Shown here: piece by piece, positions 24,880 to 33,461 of the stretch | Position numbering within the stretch: the first letter of the stretch is position 1 | Layout: the number at the start of each line of letters is the position of its first letter | Source: Noviherbaspirillum galbum | Lineage (GTDB): Bacteria > Pseudomonadota > Gammaproteobacteria > Burkholderiales > Burkholderiaceae_D | Direction: 5' to 3' | Assembly: GCF_010974945.1 (NCBI RefSeq) | Contig: NZ_JAAIVB010000038.1 | Span: 1-64,000, forward strand | Length of the DNA: 64,000 bases | Made by a program: the position numbers and the translations under genes | The notes under the pieces: generated by a model | What the model was told of the DNA's origin: nothing | Databases searched by the model: none | Seen by the model: the letters and a program-made list of their open reading frames with translations, nothing else

Positions 24880-25410
24880 CTAACTGAGTTCTTTCAGCGG
24901 ACCCGGATAGCCAATCGAGGCCCAGGTGGATTCATCCGCATACCACGCGCCGGCAACGAGATCATGCAGGGCATGATAGGCCGACTGGAAGAGGCCGAGA
25001 CGGTGGGTGCGCCAGCGCTGGAGGAAGGCGGCGACGTCCTCCGGCTTCGCTTCGGACCAGTCATCGCCCAGTCCGGCGAGGAAGCGCCTGGATGGGGCAA
25101 GGGTGAGCAATGCGAACAGGTCCTGGATTTCCTTTTGCGTGGCGAGCGGCAAGCCGGCGATTGCGCCCAGCGTGCGTTCCGTGGCGGCCCTGATGTCGGC
25201 TGGCGTGCGCTGAATCGCGTCGCCGAGAATGGCGGGAATGATCGCCGACAAGGCATCGCGGCCGGCGGGATCGAGCACGAACGGCGTGGGCATGGGCACG
25301 GGCCTGCTCATGCGGTGTACGCCGCCAGCCGTCGCCAAGGCAAGCGCCCCGATCAGGCCCGTCTTGAGAAATGACCGTCTGGAAATGGGAAGCGCCGCGG
25401 TAGCTGCCAT
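24880..25410 (-). CDS. Tat-signal small subunit of GMC dehydrogenase (gluconate 2-dehydrogenase subunit 3-like)
   Basis: 176 residues. Twin-arginine signal SRRSFLKTG at residues 10-18 with a hydrophobic stretch (19-30). The mature part is helical and lacks cofactor motifs (LSAIIPAILGDAIQRTPADI; FLAGLGDDWSEAKPEDVAAFLQRW), consistent with the gluconate 2-dehydrogenase subunit 3 family PF13618. In such enzymes the small subunit carries the Tat signal for the FAD subunit. First gene of the operon with the GMC oxidoreductase and the lipase. No cytochrome c subunit is adjacent, so the electron acceptor is unclear. Confidence 0.88.
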   Translation of the reverse strand: MAATAALPISRRSFLKTGLIGALALATAGGVHRMSRPVPMPTPFVLDPAGRDALSAIIPAILGDAIQRTPADIRAATERTLGAIAGLPLATQKEIQDLFALLTLAPSRRFLAGLGDDWSEAKPEDVAAFLQRWRTHRLGLFQSAYHALHDLVAGAWYADESTWASIGYPGPLKELS

Positions 25411-25473
25411 GTCTCGATCTCGGAAGTGTTTGTTCGAGTGTAACCCATGGCTTTCCCCATGGCGCGCGCCAGC

Positions 25474-25491
25474 CTAGAGGCTGGGCTCTAG
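25474..25491. promoter_or_regulatory. Palindrome in the divergent promoter region of the Tat/GMC operon
   Basis: CTAGAG (25474-25479) and CTCTAG (25486-25491) flank a GCTGGG spacer, between the divergent genes at 25410 (minus) and 25561 (plus). Just before it, CCATGG occurs twice within 20 bp. It could be an operator; no regulator gene is adjacent. Confidence 0.3.
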
Positions 25492-25560
25492 AGGATGGCC
25501 TGCATGGTCAAGATTCTTCGGGTGACAATACCGTACCGTCATGAGAATCGATGCAAGAAC

Positions 25561-26265
25561 ATGGATAAATCCGTCCTGGTGGAACGCCTTCGCGGCGACT
25601 TGAGGAACGTCATGGTCGAACGCCAGCGCTCGGCTGCCGATCCTGCGCTGCAGGAAGCGCGTCATGCGCTCAAGCGCTTTCAGGTCGAGCGCATGACACG
25701 CACCCATGCCGACCTGCTTGCGTCGCCCGCCACCCATGATGCCGCGCGGTTTTTCCTCGATGACCTGTATGGTCCGGTCGACATGTCGCAACGGGATGCC
25801 AATCTGGAACGCATCGTGCCGACGATGGAGCGCCTGCTTCCGCCGGCCGCGCTGGAAACCATCGCGGAAGCCATCGCCCTCGATGCCTTGTCGGAGCGTC
25901 TCGATGGCGACATGGCTGCCGCCTTGGGCGCCAATTTTTCCGGTGAGGATTATCTTCGTGCCTACCTGAACGTCACGAGCCATGCGGATCGCGTTCAGCA
26001 GATCGACTACATCGAGAAGCTGGGCACGGCACTATGCCAATTGATTCGCGTACCCATGATCGGCACGCTGCTCGGGATGATGCGCCGGCCGGCGAAGATG
26101 GCCAACCTGGCCGAACTGCATCTATTCCTGGAGCGGGGCTGGAAGGCTTTCAAGGGCATGCGAGATCCGGCCGGCTTCGTCGACACGATCGTGCAGCGCG
26201 AACGGCGTCTTCTCGAAAAAATCTGCGCGGGCGGTGCGAGCCCGGCAGACCTTGGCATGGAGTGA
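25561..26265 (+). CDS. Conserved hypothetical protein with FFLDDLYG motif
   Basis: 234 residues from the ATG at 25561 (MDKSVLVERLRGDL); the in-frame ATG at 25495 lies in the promoter palindrome region and is less likely. No signal peptide or membrane helix. Mostly alpha-helical with the distinctive sequence ARFFLDDLYGPVDMSQRD near residue 62, followed by helices rich in Leu and Ala; I recall an uncharacterised proteobacterial family with this motif. The SD is weak. Flanked by a Tat/GMC operon and an RDD gene on the opposite strand, so context gives no clue to function. Confidence 0.8.
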   Translation: MDKSVLVERLRGDLRNVMVERQRSAADPALQEARHALKRFQVERMTRTHADLLASPATHDAARFFLDDLYGPVDMSQRDANLERIVPTMERLLPPAALETIAEAIALDALSERLDGDMAAALGANFSGEDYLRAYLNVTSHADRVQQIDYIEKLGTALCQLIRVPMIGTLLGMMRRPAKMANLAELHLFLERGWKAFKGMRDPAGFVDTIVQRERRLLEKICAGGASPADLGME

Positions 26266-26291
26266 TTGTTTGGTCGGACTGATGGGGGTGT

Positions 26292-26786
26292 TTACTTGAT
26301 GCTGACGACCTGTGTGCGCAACAGGCGGTCGTGCAGGAATTGCCGCTTCGGATCGAGGTAGGCCGTCATCGCCCAGAGAACAATGTTGATTGCGGGAATC
26401 AGTACCAGCAGCCAGCCTTTCGCGCCGGCCAGCCAGGCCACGAAGAAACCCGGGAGTATCCAGAGCCACGAGAGCAGATAACGGGCGAGGGCGCGCTGCC
26501 ATGGCAAGCTGCCGCCGTTCTCGGTGATGAGGCGAATGCGCCAGGTCTTCATGGCGAGTGTCTGTCCGCCATGGGTCCAGAACCAGACGAAATACAGACC
26601 GATGACCAGGAACAGCCAGTACTGCATGACGTGGCGCAGATACAGCGCGTGGCGCTGCTGCAGCAAGGTCGAAAACAGCCAGCCGGAAATGAAGACGACG
26701 CCGAACATCAGCATCGCCTCGTAGACCATGCTTGCGAGGCGACGCTTCAGGGATGGCGTCGGCAAGGAAGAGACGGGTTGATTCAA
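26292..26786 (-). CDS. RDD family membrane protein
   Basis: 164 residues with three or four hydrophobic segments. The RDD signature regions are present: LKRRLASMVYEAMLMFG at the start of the first helix (Glu where many members have Asp), GQTLAMKTWRIRL, and the C-terminal FLHDRLLRTQVV. The family is of uncertain function; some members have been tied to transport or sodium tolerance. It is the last gene of a minus-strand operon beginning with an ECF sigma factor; it starts 10 bp after the DUF3106 gene stops. Confidence 0.87.
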   Translation of the reverse strand: MNQPVSSLPTPSLKRRLASMVYEAMLMFGVVFISGWLFSTLLQQRHALYLRHVMQYWLFLVIGLYFVWFWTHGGQTLAMKTWRIRLITENGGSLPWQRALARYLLSWLWILPGFFVAWLAGAKGWLLVLIPAINIVLWAMTAYLDPKRQFLHDRLLRTQVVSIK

Positions 26787-26796
26787 GACAATCGGA

Positions 26797-27483
26797 TTAT
26801 TTGTTCGCGGACGCAGCGTCCTGGGTTTGCAGCGGCGCCTGCGTCGTTGCCTGCGGCGTCACCGACTGTTCGATCACCGGCTTGGGGGCCGACTTGATGG
26901 GTGGCACCGGCGTACCAGTTTTTGCCTGCGAGTGAGCGGATGGCAACGTCGCGACCTTCTTGCGCGCCGCCGCGTTTTCCGCAAGACGTTTCTTTTGCTC
27001 TTCGGGCAATTGCTGATATTGCTGCCACTGCTCGGTCTTCTGGTTCGAGTCGAGCTTTTTCGCCCTCACGTAGCTCTCCCGGGCGATCTTGCGCTGCTCG
27101 GGAGTCAGACGTACCCAGTCACGCATGCGCTCCTGCATCCGCGCCTGCTCGTCGGGTTTCATGGAATGGTATTTATTGCCGATGGCCAGCCACTTGTTTT
27201 TCCTGAACGAGTCAAGCTGATCCCATTCGCCGGCGAGGGGAGCGAGCGCCTGTTGCTGTATGGGATTCAGTTCGGACCAGAGAGGATGGGCGAGGGGCTG
27301 CCCGGGCCGGGCATGCTGGGCAGGAGGCGTTGCAGTAATGGCCGGTGCAGCCGTCGCGGGAGGTGAATTGGTTTGCGCCATGAGCAACGCGCCGCCGGAC
27401 AAGCCGAAGACGAGCAGCGACGCCCCCAAAATGAACGCCGCCCGCGGACGGCGGGCGGCGTTGGCTGCAAGGATTGCAGTCAT
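26797..27483 (-). CDS. DUF3106 family exported protein
   Basis: 228 residues from the ATG at 27483. An N-terminal hydrophobic segment (about 17-38) is a signal anchor, and the rest, Pro/Ala/Gln-rich, would be periplasmic. The core (about 75-150) contains WSELNPIQQQALAPLAGEWDQLDSFRKNKWLAI followed by RLTPEQRKIARESYV, a repeated short-helix pattern typical of DUF3106. Function unknown. Starts 1 bp after the DUF3619 stop and lies in the sigma-DUF3619-DUF3106-RDD operon, a neighbourhood I recall as conserved across Burkholderiales. Confidence 0.85.
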   Translation of the reverse strand: MTAILAANAARRPRAAFILGASLLVFGLSGGALLMAQTNSPPATAAPAITATPPAQHARPGQPLAHPLWSELNPIQQQALAPLAGEWDQLDSFRKNKWLAIGNKYHSMKPDEQARMQERMRDWVRLTPEQRKIARESYVRAKKLDSNQKTEQWQQYQQLPEEQKKRLAENAAARKKVATLPSAHSQAKTGTPVPPIKSAPKPVIEQSVTPQATTQAPLQTQDAASANK

Positions 27484-27484
27484 G

Positions 27485-27889
27485 TTACTCGCCTCGATTC
27501 GCCAGGAAGGCATTGAAGCCATGGTCAACGTAAGCGGAAAGGGGCAGGTCGTCCGACAGAACCGCCGTGTCGATTTCAGCCAGGTCGTTGATGCGGCGCT
27601 GCTGCTCGAACTGGTAGATGCCCGCAATGCCGAGCGCGACGACCACGAGGGGAAGTGCAAGGCCCATCTTGCTGAGCCAGGTCAAGGGCGCTTCGAGGAA
27701 GCTTCCGGCTTCGCCCGCAAGGGCGCGCTGGGGAATCAGGGCACGCAAAGGGGATTCTTTTTTCCGGCGCGACAAAGCCGCCTTGCGGGCGGCAGCCAAG
27801 CGGTCCACTGTGGCGGTGGGCAGATTCTCTGCGGATTCATTCAGTGCATGGCGCACTTTGTAGGCGAAGTTGAGTTCTCTGGTGTTCAT
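27485..27889 (-). CDS. DUF3619 family single-TM protein, possible anti-sigma factor
   Basis: 134 residues from the ATG at 27889, which overlaps the sigma-factor stop (ATGA), indicating translational coupling. Residues 1-about 70 are soluble and basic (NFAYKVRHALNESAENLP, AARKAALSRRKKE), then one TM helix (about 75-95, MGLALPLVVVALGIAGIYQF) and a short acidic periplasmic tail. Layout and coupling resemble membrane anti-sigma factors, although no zinc-binding anti-sigma motif (HxxxCxxC) is present. Role as an anti-sigma is inference. Confidence 0.82.
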   Translation of the reverse strand: MNTRELNFAYKVRHALNESAENLPTATVDRLAAARKAALSRRKKESPLRALIPQRALAGEAGSFLEAPLTWLSKMGLALPLVVVALGIAGIYQFEQQRRINDLAEIDTAVLSDDLPLSAYVDHGFNAFLANRGE

Positions 27890-28455
27890 AAGGTGATTCC
27901 CTTGGCACGCAGTGCCTGAGCGAGAGTGTGGGTGGCGCGTGAGCAGTGCGTCTTTACGCTGCCTTCCGAACACCCCATCGCTGCGGCCGTTTCGGCGACG
28001 TCCATGTCCTGCCAGTAACGCATCAGGAACGCTTCCCGTTGACGCGTCGGGAGCTTTTGAACCTCTTCTTCTATGATTGCCAGAACCTGTTCCCGTTCGA
28101 CCTTGTCCGCGCTCGATTCTGCCGCTTGCGTGCCTTCTTCCGCCTCGAAGGTTTCCAATATGTCAAAGCCGTCGCCGTCCTCGTCGTTGCCGGCCAGTCC
28201 GGAGAACAGGCTGACCCAGGTATTGCGCACCTTTTCGCGACGGAAGAAGTCGTGGATGGTGTTCTGCAGGATGCGCTGGAACAGGAGGGGCAGTTCCGCC
28301 GCCGGCTTGTCCGCATACTTCTCGGCCAGCTTGATCATCGCGTCCTGCACGATGTCGAGCGCGGCTTCGTCCCGCCGGACGGCATAGACCGCCTGCTTGA
28401 AGGCCCGACGTTCCACGTTTTCCAGGAAATCGGAAAGTTCTTTGTCAGTTGCCAT
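27886..28455 (-). CDS. RNA polymerase sigma factor, ECF type
   Basis: 189 residues. Sigma region 2 (about 28-75: ALDIVQDAMIKLAEKYADKP, LLFQRILQNTIHDFFRREK), an acidic linker (about 85-118, NDEDGDGFDILETFEAEEG), and region 4 with the HTH (LPTRQREAFLMRYWQDMDVAETAAAMGCSEGSVKTHCSR cut by positions about 133-175). The stop overlaps the DUF3619 start. It probably directs expression of its own operon and an envelope-related set, but no target motif was identified. A 548-bp gap separates it from the divergent ilvI gene. Confidence 0.92.
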   Translation of the reverse strand: MATDKELSDFLENVERRAFKQAVYAVRRDEAALDIVQDAMIKLAEKYADKPAAELPLLFQRILQNTIHDFFRREKVRNTWVSLFSGLAGNDEDGDGFDILETFEAEEGTQAAESSADKVEREQVLAIIEEEVQKLPTRQREAFLMRYWQDMDVAETAAAMGCSEGSVKTHCSRATHTLAQALRAKGITL

Positions 28456-28648
28456 GGGTTGCGGCGGATTCAGTCACGGACGGTCGGAGGGGAAATGAGG
28501 GGATTTGAACGGGTGAAGATGGTTGATGCTTTCGGGTAGTGTTTCCAAACAGTGCGCAATCCTAGCAAAAATGGGGATGTTTGTCCCGATTTCGAGTGGA
28601 AACTGCTTGATTTTCAAGGGTTTCAAACCGGCTGGCGCCGAATTTAGC

Positions 28649-28677
28649 TTGACCAAAATGGTGCGACGCATTAACTT
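28649..28677 (+). promoter_or_regulatory. Candidate sigma-70 promoter for ilvI-ilvH-ilvC
   Basis: TTGACC (28649-28654), 17-bp spacer, TAACTT (28672-28677). The -35 is close to consensus and the -10 is weak. It would start transcription near 28684, at the foot of the hairpin 28681-28705. Confidence 0.4.
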
Positions 28678-28680
28678 ATG

Positions 28681-28705
28681 CAGTCCTTCGCATCCTGAAG
28701 GACTG
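28681..28705 (+). promoter_or_regulatory. Hairpin at the 5' end of the ilvI leader
   Basis: CAGTCCTTC (28681-28689) pairs perfectly with GAAGGACTG (28697-28705) around GCATCCT. No T-tract follows, so it is not a terminator; it may be a 5' stabiliser or part of a regulatory fold. Confidence 0.5.
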
Positions 28706-28790
28706 TCTCATCGCGCGGCGCATGATGCCGCTTCTCCGATCAGACGCGCTTTACAAAAAAACCTGTTCAGGTTTTAAAGCTGTTTGCTCT

Positions 28791-28842
28791 AACCCACGCC
28801 ACAAGCGTGAGAAATTCGCAAGGGCCTTCGGGTACCTGGGTT
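28791..28842 (+). ncRNA. Predicted three-way-junction RNA element in the ilvI leader
   Basis: Pairings seen by eye: closing stem AACC (28791-28794) with GGTT (28839-28842); arm 1 CACGC/GCGTG (28795-28799 with 28805-28809); arm 2 AGGGCC/GGTACCT with a bulged A and a TTCG tetraloop (28821-28826 with 28831-28837). The junction strand is AGAAATTCGCA. Betaproteobacterial acetolactate synthase genes have been reported, as I recall, to carry a conserved leader called the ilvH RNA motif; whether this is that motif needs a covariance search. Confidence 0.4.
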
Positions 28843-29003
28843 GAACGAGTCGCGCTCAGCGCCGCTTTGAAACGCATCTACGGGTGCGCGACGAACCGGC
28901 GTCACCGCACAAAAAAGGGAAACCCTCCGCCCCGATGTTCCTGCCGATTTCGCCAGGAGAGAGCATCCGATCAATCTCCTATGGACCTTGAAAGGAACGA
29001 AGC

Positions 29004-30728
29004 ATGACTTCAGAAATCACGGGCGCAGAAATCGTCGTGCGCTGCCTGGCCGAGGAAGGCGTCGAACACGTGTTCGGCTATCCCGGCGGCGCGGTGCTGT
29101 ACATCTACGACGCCATCTTCAACCAAGACAAATTCCAGCATATCCTGGTACGCCACGAGCAGGCGGCGATCCACGCCGCGGATGCCTATTCCCGCAGTTC
29201 GAACAAGGTAGGCGTCGCCATCGTGACCTCCGGCCCCGGCGTCACCAATGCGGTGACCGGCCTGGCCACCGCTTACATGGATTCGATTCCGATGGTGGTG
29301 ATCTCCGGCCAGGTGCCCTCCCACGCGATCGGCCAGGATGCATTCCAGGAATGCGACACCGTCGGCATCACCCGGCCGTGCGTCAAGCACAACTTCCTCG
29401 TCAAGGACGTCAAGGACCTCGCCGAGACGATGAAGAAGGCTTTCTTCATCGCCACCACGGGCCGTCCCGGCCCGGTGCTGGTCGATATTCCCAAAGACAT
29501 CTCGATGCACAAGTGCGCCTTCGCCTACCCGAAGGAGCTCGACATGCGTTCGTACAAGCCGGTGGACAAAGGCCATGCCGGCCAGATCCGCAAGGCGGTG
29601 GCGTTGCTCCTGTCGGCCGAGCGCCCGATGATCTACACCGGCGGCGGCGTGATCCTTGCCAATGCGGCACCGGAACTGAACAAGCTGGTCGACAAGCTCG
29701 GCTTTCCCTGCACGAACACCTTGATGGGCCTGGGCGGATATCGTTCCACCAGCGACAAGTTCGTGGGCATGCCCGGCATGCACGGCACCTACGAAGCCAA
29801 CATGGCCATGCAGCACTGCGACGTGCTGATCGCCATCGGCGCGCGCTTCGACGACCGCGTGATCGGCAACCCGAAGCACTTCGCCACCCACCCGCGCAAG
29901 ATCATCCACATCGACATCGACCCGTCGTCGATTTCCAAGCGCGTCAAGGTGGACATTCCCATCGTCGGCAACGTCAAGGACGTGCTGGTCGAATTGCTGT
30001 CCCAGCTCGATGCTGCCGACGGCAGCGCCGGCAAGCCGAACCAGCAGGCGCTGGCCTCTTGGTGGCGCCAGATCAACGAATGGCGCGGCCGCGAGTGCCT
30101 GAAATTCACCGATTCGAAGGAAGTCATCAAGCCGCAGGCCGTGGTCCAGAAAGTCTGGGAAGTTACCGGCGGCGATGCCTTCATCACTTCGGACGTGGGC
30201 CAGCACCAGATGTGGGCGGCGCAGTATTACGGCTTCGACAAGCCGCGGCGCTGGATCAATTCCGGCGGCCTGGGCACGATGGGCGTCGGCCTGCCGTACG
30301 CCATGGGCGTGCAGATGGCCAATCCTGGATCGACGGTGGCCTGCATCACCGGCGAAGCCTCGATACAGATGTGCATCCAGGAACTCGCCACCTGCAAGCA
30401 GTATCACCTGACCCCGAAGATCATCCTGCTGAACAACCGATTCCTCGGCATGGTTCGCCAGTGGCAACAGATTGACTACGGTTCGCGTTATTCCGAGTCC
30501 TACATGGATTCCCTGCCTGACTTCATGAAGCTCGCCGAAGCCTTCGGCCATGTCGGCATGACGATCGACAATCCGGCCGACGTGGAAGGCTCGCTCAAGG
30601 ACGCCTTTGCCATGAAGGACCGCTTGGTATTCATGAATTTCATTACCGACCAGACCGAAAACGTTTGGCCGATGGTGAAGGCCGGCAAGGGCCTGACTGA
30701 AATGCTGTTGGGTTCGGAGGATCTGTAA
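29004..30728 (+). CDS. ilvI: Acetolactate synthase, large catalytic subunit
   Basis: 574 residues with the three TPP-enzyme domains: PYR domain (GYPGGAVLYIYDAI, catalytic Glu in VRHEQAA), central domain (about 190-330), and PP domain with a TPP/Mg motif that reads GEASIQM...LLNNR instead of the classical GDGS...NN. FAD-binding and herbicide-site residues follow the family. It condenses pyruvate with pyruvate or 2-oxobutyrate, the first step of Val, Leu and Ile synthesis. AAAGGA precedes the ATG. The stop TAA overlaps the ilvH start by one base. The long structured leader upstream implies RNA-level regulation. Confidence 0.97.
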   Translation: MTSEITGAEIVVRCLAEEGVEHVFGYPGGAVLYIYDAIFNQDKFQHILVRHEQAAIHAADAYSRSSNKVGVAIVTSGPGVTNAVTGLATAYMDSIPMVVISGQVPSHAIGQDAFQECDTVGITRPCVKHNFLVKDVKDLAETMKKAFFIATTGRPGPVLVDIPKDISMHKCAFAYPKELDMRSYKPVDKGHAGQIRKAVALLLSAERPMIYTGGGVILANAAPELNKLVDKLGFPCTNTLMGLGGYRSTSDKFVGMPGMHGTYEANMAMQHCDVLIAIGARFDDRVIGNPKHFATHPRKIIHIDIDPSSISKRVKVDIPIVGNVKDVLVELLSQLDAADGSAGKPNQQALASWWRQINEWRGRECLKFTDSKEVIKPQAVVQKVWEVTGGDAFITSDVGQHQMWAAQYYGFDKPRRWINSGGLGTMGVGLPYAMGVQMANPGSTVACITGEASIQMCIQELATCKQYHLTPKIILLNNRFLGMVRQWQQIDYGSRYSESYMDSLPDFMKLAEAFGHVGMTIDNPADVEGSLKDAFAMKDRLVFMNFITDQTENVWPMVKAGKGLTEMLLGSEDL

Positions 30729-31219
30729 TGCGTCACATCATTTCCGTATTGCTTGAAAACGAAGCGGGCGCGCTTTCGCGCGTGGTGGGGCTGTTCTCCG
30801 CGCGCGGCTACAACATCGAAACCCTGACGGTGGCGCCGACCGAGGATGCGACGCTCTCGCGCATGACCATCGTCACCAGCGGCTCGGACGACGTGATCGA
30901 GCAGATCACCAAGCACCTCAACCGCCTGATCGAGGTCGTGAAGGTGGTCGACCTGACCGAAGGTTCGCACATCGAGCGTGAACTCATGCTGATCAAGGTC
31001 CGCGCCGTCGGCAAGGAGCGCGAGGAAATGAAGCGCACCGCCGACATTTTCCGCGGCCGCATCATCGATGTCACCGAAAAGACTTACACCATCGAACTGA
31101 CCGGCAACAAATCGAAGCTCGACGCCTTCATCGAATCGATCGACCGTGCCGCCATCCTGGAAACCGTGCGCACCGGCGGCTCCGGCATCGGCCGCGGCGA
31201 GCGCATCCTCAAGGTGTAA
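30728..31219 (+). CDS. ilvH: Acetolactate synthase, small regulatory subunit
   Basis: 163 residues, the standard length. N-terminal ACT domain (ISVLLENEAGALSRVVGLFSARGYNIETLTVAPTED cut into two strands and helices, about 4-75) and the C-terminal dimer domain (about 80-160, ending RTGGSGIGRGERIL). It activates the large subunit and gives feedback inhibition by valine. The ATG shares a base with the ilvI stop (TAATG), so synthesis of both subunits is coupled. Followed after 83 bp by ilvC. Confidence 0.97.
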   Translation: MRHIISVLLENEAGALSRVVGLFSARGYNIETLTVAPTEDATLSRMTIVTSGSDDVIEQITKHLNRLIEVVKVVDLTEGSHIERELMLIKVRAVGKEREEMKRTADIFRGRIIDVTEKTYTIELTGNKSKLDAFIESIDRAAILETVRTGGSGIGRGERILKV

Positions 31220-31266
31220 GCCCGCCGGAACAGCATTCGCATCACCGCCAAGCATCACCGCCTTAA

Positions 31267-32319
<1,053 letters not shown>

Positions 32320-32341
32320 TTGCCGCTCCAGTCCGTGCCCG

Positions 32342-32375
32342 ATGCCCTGCCGTTGCGAGACGGCAGGGCATTTTT
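32342..32375 (+). terminator. Terminator of the ilvI-ilvH-ilvC operon
   Basis: Perfect 12-bp stem ATGCCCTGCCGT/ACGGCAGGGCAT (32342-32353 with 32360-32371), loop TGCGAG, and a T5 run (32371-32375). Confidence 0.92.
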
Positions 32376-32434
32376 CATTGCGGGGCTCGGTACAATACGG
32401 ATGCGCTTCGCAAGGTCACACAAGGAGAAGAAGA

Positions 32435-33193
32435 ATGATGAAATGGATAGTCGCATGCCTGCTTGCCGCCGTCGCCACGCAACTTCCCGCGTCTGCCCAG
32501 GCGCAATCCGGCGCCGCCGCCGTGCAGACCAGCGGCACCGTGGTGATCGTCTCCGCGGTTGGCGAAGTGAAGCAGGCCAATGACGAGGCAATTGCGACCC
32601 TGACGGTCGAAGAGCAGGACAAGGACAGGGCGCTCGCGGCCTCCCGCGTCAACCAGAAAATGAAGCAGGGCATGGAGACGATCAGGAAGGAGGACCCCAC
32701 CGCCGTACTGCAGACCCGCGGCTACTTCACCTACCCGGTCTATGGCGACGAGGGGCAACCCCGTCCGCAGTCGAACCGCAACCGGCAGATCGTCGGCTGG
32801 CGCGTCGGCCAGTCTCTCGAAGTCAAGACCTCGAACCTGGACAACCTGCCGCGCACCGTCGCCGCCGCACAGCGCATCCTGGCCTTGAGCGGACTGCATT
32901 TCGGCCTGGCCGAGAAAACCGCGAAAGCGCTGGAGGAACAGCGCATCGCGGCGGCCTACCGCAATCTCATGGAACGTATCGGGGCCGTTGCCCGTGCCAT
33001 GGGCAGGAATCCCGCAGACGCCATGCTCGACACCGTGGACTTCGAAGCCTCGGGAAACTACGCTCCGATGGAGGCCACCATGCCCAAGGCCATGCGCGCC
33101 GCCGCCGCGCCGGCCAATGTCGAAGAACCGAGTTTCGAACCCGGCGAAACAACCCTCGTGAGCCGGGTGGTCGGCAAGGTACGCTTTCGCTGA
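32435..33193 (+). CDS. SIMPL domain-containing periplasmic protein
   Basis: 252 residues from the ATG at 32435 (AAGGAG at 32422-32427). Signal peptide 1-about 24 (cleavage ASAQA-QSG). The remainder is the SIMPL (DUF541) fold: VSAVGEVKQANDEAIATLTVEEQDKDRALAASRVNQKM, then GYFTYPVY and RNRQIVGWRVGQSLEVKTSNL. The family includes YggE-type proteins linked to oxidative stress and periplasmic assembly, with no defined activity. It sits between the ilv operon and pssA, after a strong terminator, so it has its own promoter; TACAAT at 32391-32396 may be its -10. Confidence 0.88.
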   Translation: MMKWIVACLLAAVATQLPASAQAQSGAAAVQTSGTVVIVSAVGEVKQANDEAIATLTVEEQDKDRALAASRVNQKMKQGMETIRKEDPTAVLQTRGYFTYPVYGDEGQPRPQSNRNRQIVGWRVGQSLEVKTSNLDNLPRTVAAAQRILALSGLHFGLAEKTAKALEEQRIAAAYRNLMERIGAVARAMGRNPADAMLDTVDFEASGNYAPMEATMPKAMRAAAAPANVEEPSFEPGETTLVSRVVGKVRFR

Positions 33194-33301
33194 TAAGGGA
33201 AACCGGCCGGCCGTGGATAGCTGGCGAAGCCGGGGGTTACATTTGATTGCCTCTCGTCTAGAATAGCCACGCTTTGGCATTTCCATATCGATGGAGCAAA
33301 C

Positions 33302-33433
33302 TTGAACACGATTCCCCAACCCGTCGTCGCTCCGGAAACGCGAGCGTTTTCCGGCGCCGCCGTTGCCCCGGCTCCGGCCTTGGCGGCGGCCGGCGGGGCA
33401 TCCGCCATCCCCACCATCCCCGCCGAACTGTAA
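33302..33433 (+). CDS. Possible 43-residue Ala/Pro-rich ORF upstream of pssA
   Basis: TTG start at 33302 with GGAG (33293-33296) at good spacing, ending TAA 33431-33433, 28 bp before the pssA ATG. Composition is Ala/Pro/Gly-rich (for example PAPALAAAGGASAIPTIP). A TAGAAT -10-like box at 33259-33264 would start a transcript just before it. It could be an upstream ORF coupled to pssA, or chance in GC-rich DNA. No homology is recognised. Confidence 0.25.
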   Translation: MNTIPQPVVAPETRAFSGAAVAPAPALAAAGGASAIPTIPAEL

Positions 33434-33461
33434 CGCGGCATTGACCAGACACGGACCCGGC

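Larger units (their letters stand above)
28456..29003. other. 548-bp divergent intergenic region: sigma-factor promoter side and long ilvI leader
   Basis: No gene is convincing here. Rightwards it contains a candidate promoter (28649-28677), a 9-bp hairpin at the predicted transcript start (28681-28705), a weak stem AAAACCT/AGGTTTT (28757-28774), a three-way-junction-like fold (28791-28842) and finally AAAGGA before the ilvI ATG. The predicted untranslated leader is about 320 nt. A 40-codon ORF (28722-28844) lacks Ile/Val/Leu enrichment. Leftwards it must carry the promoter of the ECF sigma operon, not identified. Confidence 0.6.

Noticed and set aside
28722-28844. 40-codon ORF in the ilvI leader as an attenuation peptide
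   Set aside because: It has only three Leu, one Val and no Ile codons among 40, and no terminator follows its stop; unlike a branched-chain leader peptide.
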